The position numbers were made by a program, and so were the translations under genes. From positions 1 to 10,258 of the forward strand of contig QGUU01000051.1 of NCBI GenBank assembly GCA_003242525.1: a stretch of DNA of 10,258 bases, given 5' to 3'. Below, one piece after another: positions 7,953-10,258 of the stretch. The notes under the pieces are model-generated. The model was not told the origin of the DNA and made no database searches. It was given only the letters and a program-made list of their open reading frames with translations. The DNA comes from Pseudomonadota bacterium (GTDB lineage: Bacteria > Pseudomonadota > Alphaproteobacteria > Rhizobiales > Rhizobiaceae). The first letter of the stretch is position 1. The number at the start of each line of letters is the position of its first letter.

Positions 7953-9079
7953 GCGTCTTCTCGTTTCGCCTTCTTGCTGTCGATGGAAGGGCGCGCCGCG
8001 GCGAGATTTCGATGCCGCGCGGAACGATCCGCACGCCGGCGTTCATGCCCGTTGGAACCGGCGGCACCGTCAAGGCCATGTATATGGACCAGGTACGGGG
8101 CGTGGGTGCCGATATCATCCTGGGCAACACTTACCACCTTATGCTGCGACCCGGTGCGGAGCGAATTGCGCGCCTTGGAGGCCTGCACGAGTTTGCTCGC
8201 TGGCAGTGGCCGATCCTTACCGATTCCGGCGGCTTCCAGGTGATGTCGCTGGCAGGACTTCGCAAGCTCACTGAGCATGGCGTTACCTTCCGATCGCATA
8301 TAGACGGTGCGCCCTACGAGCTGACGCCGGAGCGGTCCATCGAAATCCAGGGATTGCTGGATTCCGACATACAGATGCAGCTCGACGAGTGCGTGGCGCT
8401 TCCTGCCGAGCGCAGCGAGATCGAGCGTGCGATGGAGCTTTCGCTGCGCTGGGCTGAGCGCTGCAAGGCGGCTTTCGGAGAGCAGCAGGGCAAGGCGATG
8501 TTTGGCATCGTCCAGGGCGGAGACGATGCGGCGCTCAGGGTGCGTTCTGCGCAGGCTCTGGCGGCGATGGACCTCAAGGGCTACGCGGTTGGCGGCCTTG
8601 CGGTTGGGGAGCCACAGGCGGTGATGCTGGAGATGCTGGACGCCACATGTCCGGAGCTGCCGGCGGAAAAGCCTCGCTACCTGATGGGCGTCGGCACGCC
8701 GGACGATATTTTGAAGTCGGTCGCGCGGGGCATAGACATGTTCGACTGCGTCATGCCCACGAGGGCAGGACGGCATGGCCTCGCCTATACACGGCGCGGC
8801 AAGGTCAATCTGCGCAACGCCCGCCATGCCGACGATCCGCGCCCCCTGGATGAAGAGAGCGACTGTCCGGCCGCGCGCGACTACAGTCGGGCCTATCTGC
8901 ATCACCTTGTTCGCTCGCAGGAGACCTTGGGAGCGATGCTGCTCACCTGGAACAACCTCGCCTACTACCAGCGGCTGATGCAGGACATTCGAGACGCCAT
9001 CGAATCTGGCAGTTTCGAAAGCCGTGCCGCGGAAATAGAAGAAGATTGGAGACGGGGCGACATCGCACCGCTATCCTGA
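7949..9079 (+). CDS. tgt: tRNA-guanine transglycosylase (zinc site degenerate)
   Basis: Tgt swaps guanine 34 for preQ1 in tRNAs with GUN anticodons, the entry of queuosine into tRNA; QueA acts next. The 376-aa TIM-barrel protein keeps the catalytic set: Asp92 in TDSGGFQ, Asp146, FGIVQGG at 185-191, GGLAVGE at 215-221 and the nucleophile Asp266 in MFDCVMPTR. By ungapped comparison with my recollection of the E. coli and Zymomonas enzymes, the structural zinc site (CxCxxC plus a later His) is mostly lost: Ser304, Cys306, Ala309 and Asn335 stand where Cys, Cys, Cys and His are expected. The surrounding PLD...SRAYLHHL and the end of the fold are well preserved, so this is not a frameshift or a decayed gene. 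The start overlaps the queA stop by four bases. Activity is likely but is inferred from the catalytic residues. Confidence 0.96.
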   Translation: MSVFSFRLLAVDGRARRGEISMPRGTIRTPAFMPVGTGGTVKAMYMDQVRGVGADIILGNTYHLMLRPGAERIARLGGLHEFARWQWPILTDSGGFQVMSLAGLRKLTEHGVTFRSHIDGAPYELTPERSIEIQGLLDSDIQMQLDECVALPAERSEIERAMELSLRWAERCKAAFGEQQGKAMFGIVQGGDDAALRVRSAQALAAMDLKGYAVGGLAVGEPQAVMLEMLDATCPELPAEKPRYLMGVGTPDDILKSVARGIDMFDCVMPTRAGRHGLAYTRRGKVNLRNARHADDPRPLDEESDCPAARDYSRAYLHHLVRSQETLGAMLLTWNNLAYYQRLMQDIRDAIESGSFESRAAEIEEDWRRGDIAPLS

Positions 9080-9198
9080 CCAGAAGTCACCCAAAGTGCC
9101 GCGTGTCCGCCTGGCTCCCGGCGCTTGAAACTCCGGCGTACGTCTGCCACAAGGCACGCAGCGCCTGACGGGCGCCCGGCAGTAATCGAGGCAAGGCC

Positions 9199-9435
9199 AT
9201 GCGGACGTTCTTCGTTCAGATCAAATGCGAGCTCGGAAAATCCTATGAGGTCGCCAGCGCTCTTGCCGACGCCGAGATCGCTTCCGAAATTTACTCTACC
9301 GCAGGAAATTATGACCTGCTGGCCAAGTTCTATGTCGATGACGATGAGGATATCGGCCGTTTCGTCAACGAGAAGGTGCAGAGCATCGACGGCATAAAAG
9401 ACACCTTTACGACCGTCACGTTCAGAGCCTTCTGA
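9199..9435 (+). CDS. stand-alone Lrp/AsnC ligand-binding (RAM) domain protein
   Basis: This 78-aa protein matches only the C-terminal effector-binding half of Lrp/AsnC regulators. It follows a beta-alpha-beta-beta-alpha-beta order, starting with the strand MRTFFVQIKC, with the family-typical GNYDLLAKF at 36-44 and TTVTFRAF at the end. There is no helix-turn-helix, so it should not bind DNA by itself. Members of this class form ring-like oligomers that can bind small molecules such as amino acids, or may partner full-length Lrp proteins. GAGG (9188-9191) sits seven bases before the ATG. It follows tgt by 119 bp on the same strand, with no clear promoter or terminator between. Its role here is unknown. 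Confidence 0.9.
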   Translation: MRTFFVQIKCELGKSYEVASALADAEIASEIYSTAGNYDLLAKFYVDDDEDIGRFVNEKVQSIDGIKDTFTTVTFRAF

Positions 9436-9474
9436 AAGCTCGCCCGTCGCCAACTGAGCCGAATCTGCAGGGTC

Positions 9475-9494
9475 GCGCTGGAGCAAGCCAGCGC
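9475..9494. terminator. hairpin between convergent genes
   Basis: GCGCTGG (9475-9481) pairs perfectly with CCAGCGC (9488-9494) over a six-base loop, in the 120-bp gap where the Lrp-like gene and the minus-strand gene converge. No T-run follows on the plus strand. It may block or stabilise both transcripts, but it is not a textbook intrinsic terminator. Confidence 0.35.
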
Positions 9495-9529
9495 ACGGCA
9501 AGCGATCTCCTCATGCGGGCTGTTTTGGC

Positions 9530-9545
9530 AAAAGCGCAATAGCGC
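9530..9545 (-). terminator. possible weak intrinsic terminator of the minus-strand pair
   Basis: Read on the minus strand, 11 bases after the TAA of the 102-aa gene, GCGC-TATT-GCGC is followed directly by TTTT. The stem is only four GC pairs, so this is a tentative call. Confidence 0.3.
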
Positions 9546-9555
9546 GAACATCCAG

Positions 9556-9864
9556 TTACATCTGGTCGTTGTACGGCCTCTTGTTCAGCCCGACCATTCT
9601 TGTCAGTTCCGTAAAGGACGGGACGCCGGTTTCGCCCTGGGCATTGTTTGCGGTGATCAGAAGCCGGATGGGAAAGCAGACGGCGTCCCGATTGGCGGGC
9701 GACATATCCTCGTAAAGACGGTCATCCCCGGTCAGGGACGCTTCCACCTTGCGAAGAGCGAGGTCAACTTCCTCGACACTCAGGACGCCTCTGCTTGTCA
9801 ACATGCTGTTAATGGCTGCCACCGCCATCAACAGACCCTCAATCTGAAGGCTCGCCACGTTCAT
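9556..9864 (-). CDS. conserved-looking hypothetical protein, 102 aa
   Basis: This gene encodes a 102-aa protein that I cannot assign to a named family. It begins MNVASLQIEGLLMAVAAIN, continues with a likely second helix around LSVEEVDLALRKVEASL, has a central DMSPANRDAVCFPIR segment, and ends RPYNDQM. It looks soluble, mostly helical and acidic, with no signal peptide. The start at 9864 is chosen because GGAGG lies six bases upstream; a second ATG at 9867 would leave only three. The frame extends upstream to 10212, but that part is Arg-rich, unlike a normal protein, and overlaps the real neighbouring frame. The start overlaps the end of the upstream minus-strand gene by 26 bp, so the two are probably translationally coupled. 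Confidence 0.82.
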   Translation of the reverse strand: MNVASLQIEGLLMAVAAINSMLTSRGVLSVEEVDLALRKVEASLTGDDRLYEDMSPANRDAVCFPIRLLITANNAQGETGVPSFTELTRMVGLNKRPYNDQM

Positions 9865-10258
9865 CATTGTCCTCCCTGACGTAAGCGGCCTGTTGGCGAC
9901 CCGGTGTGGAGACCCTGGCATCCTTTGACCGTTCGGCAATTGCCGGACCCGCGCCCGATACCTGTTCAATCGCCGGGTTCCGCTCCAATGCCATCGGAGG
10001 CTTCTGGCCATCGGAATGGCGCGTCTTTTCATTGGCGTCTTCGATCCGTTCCGAATTGCCGAGGCCGGACGGAGGGGGCTGGTTACCCGCGGCATCCTGC
10101 GAAAAGTCGGGGTGGCCCGCATATCGTGTGTCTTCCCGGGGAGACGGTAGATCGGGCGCGTCGTTCCGCACCGCTCCTCTGGCCGACCTTGCGGAAAAGG
10201 CCGGGTCATCAAAGGGCGGAAACTTCTCCGCCGGGTGCCGTTCCTCTTCCGTGGTTGT
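9839..10258 (-). CDS. disordered Pro/charge-rich hypothetical protein, 3' part
   Basis: The minus-strand frame is open from the window edge at 10258 to a TGA at 9839-9841, giving 139 visible C-terminal residues; the start lies outside. The visible part is low in hydrophobic residues and rich in Pro, Asp, Glu, Arg, Ser and Gly (for example PAEKFPPFDDPAF and AAGNQPPPSGLGN), so it is probably intrinsically disordered. It ends REDNDERGEPSD. I recognise no domain. A GTG at 10171 is an in-frame possible start, but the open frame continues beyond it, and the sequence upstream has the same character, so the gene more likely begins outside the window. Its 3' end overlaps the next gene by 26 bp. It may be the tail or linker of a larger protein whose folded part is out of view. 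Confidence 0.65.
   Translation of the reverse strand, partial: TTTEEERHPAEKFPPFDDPAFSARSARGAVRNDAPDLPSPREDTRYAGHPDFSQDAAGNQPPPSGLGNSERIEDANEKTRHSDGQKPPMALERNPAIEQVSGAGPAIAERSKDARVSTPGRQQAAYVREDNDERGEPSD

Noticed and set aside
9080..9198. Possible tRNA or small RNA between tgt and the RAM-domain gene
   Set aside because: No cloverleaf pairing or T-loop consensus was found, and no promoter-terminator pair is visible.
9556..10212. A 218-codon version of the minus-strand hypothetical protein
   Set aside because: The N-terminal extension is Arg/Pro-rich shadow sequence of the overlapping disordered frame. The GGAGG site supports the start at 9864.

Overview
The window looks like chromosomal core DNA from an alphaproteobacterium of the Hyphomicrobiales (Rhizobiales), most likely near Phyllobacteriaceae or Mesorhizobium. 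This rests on high-GC codon use, on my recollection of rhizobial GyrA and Tgt proteins, and on the order gyrA, coaD, two cyclophilins, queA, tgt, which I recall as typical of this order. The genus is inference. I see no tRNA or rRNA gene, CRISPR array, insertion sequence or prophage integrase.

Layout. Positions 1-297 are a gyrA leader with a strong hairpin near its left edge and a possible promoter near 235-262. gyrA (298-3078, TTG start) follows. A 44-codon single-span membrane protein gene that I do not recognise lies on the minus strand at 3183-3317. It runs divergently from a soluble PAS/HWE-family histidine kinase (3535-4566). Next is a tightly spaced plus-strand run: coaD (4652-5152), an exported cyclophilin (5171-5755), a cytosolic cyclophilin (5785-6300), a YdcZ/DUF606 small DMT-type membrane protein (6322-6768), queA (6849-7952) and tgt (7949-9079, ATGA overlap). 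A stand-alone Lrp/AsnC ligand-binding (RAM) domain (9199-9435) follows. On the minus strand at the right edge is an overlapping pair: the 3' part of a disordered, Pro- and charge-rich protein (running off at 10258) and a 102-aa protein of unknown function (9556-9864).

How the genes fit together. GyrA supplies negative supercoiling and CoaD the penultimate step of CoA synthesis. The cyclophilins assist proline isomerisation in the periplasm and the cytosol. Tgt and QueA carry out consecutive steps of queuosine tRNA modification and are translationally coupled. The kinase is an orphan with no response regulator in view.

Most of the window is ordinary housekeeping DNA. The points most worth a second look are: the Tgt protein, which lacks three of the four ligands of the usual structural zinc site; the unannotated small membrane protein beside the kinase; and the uncharacterised overlapping pair at the right edge. 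I found no convincing evidence of a wholly new multi-gene system.
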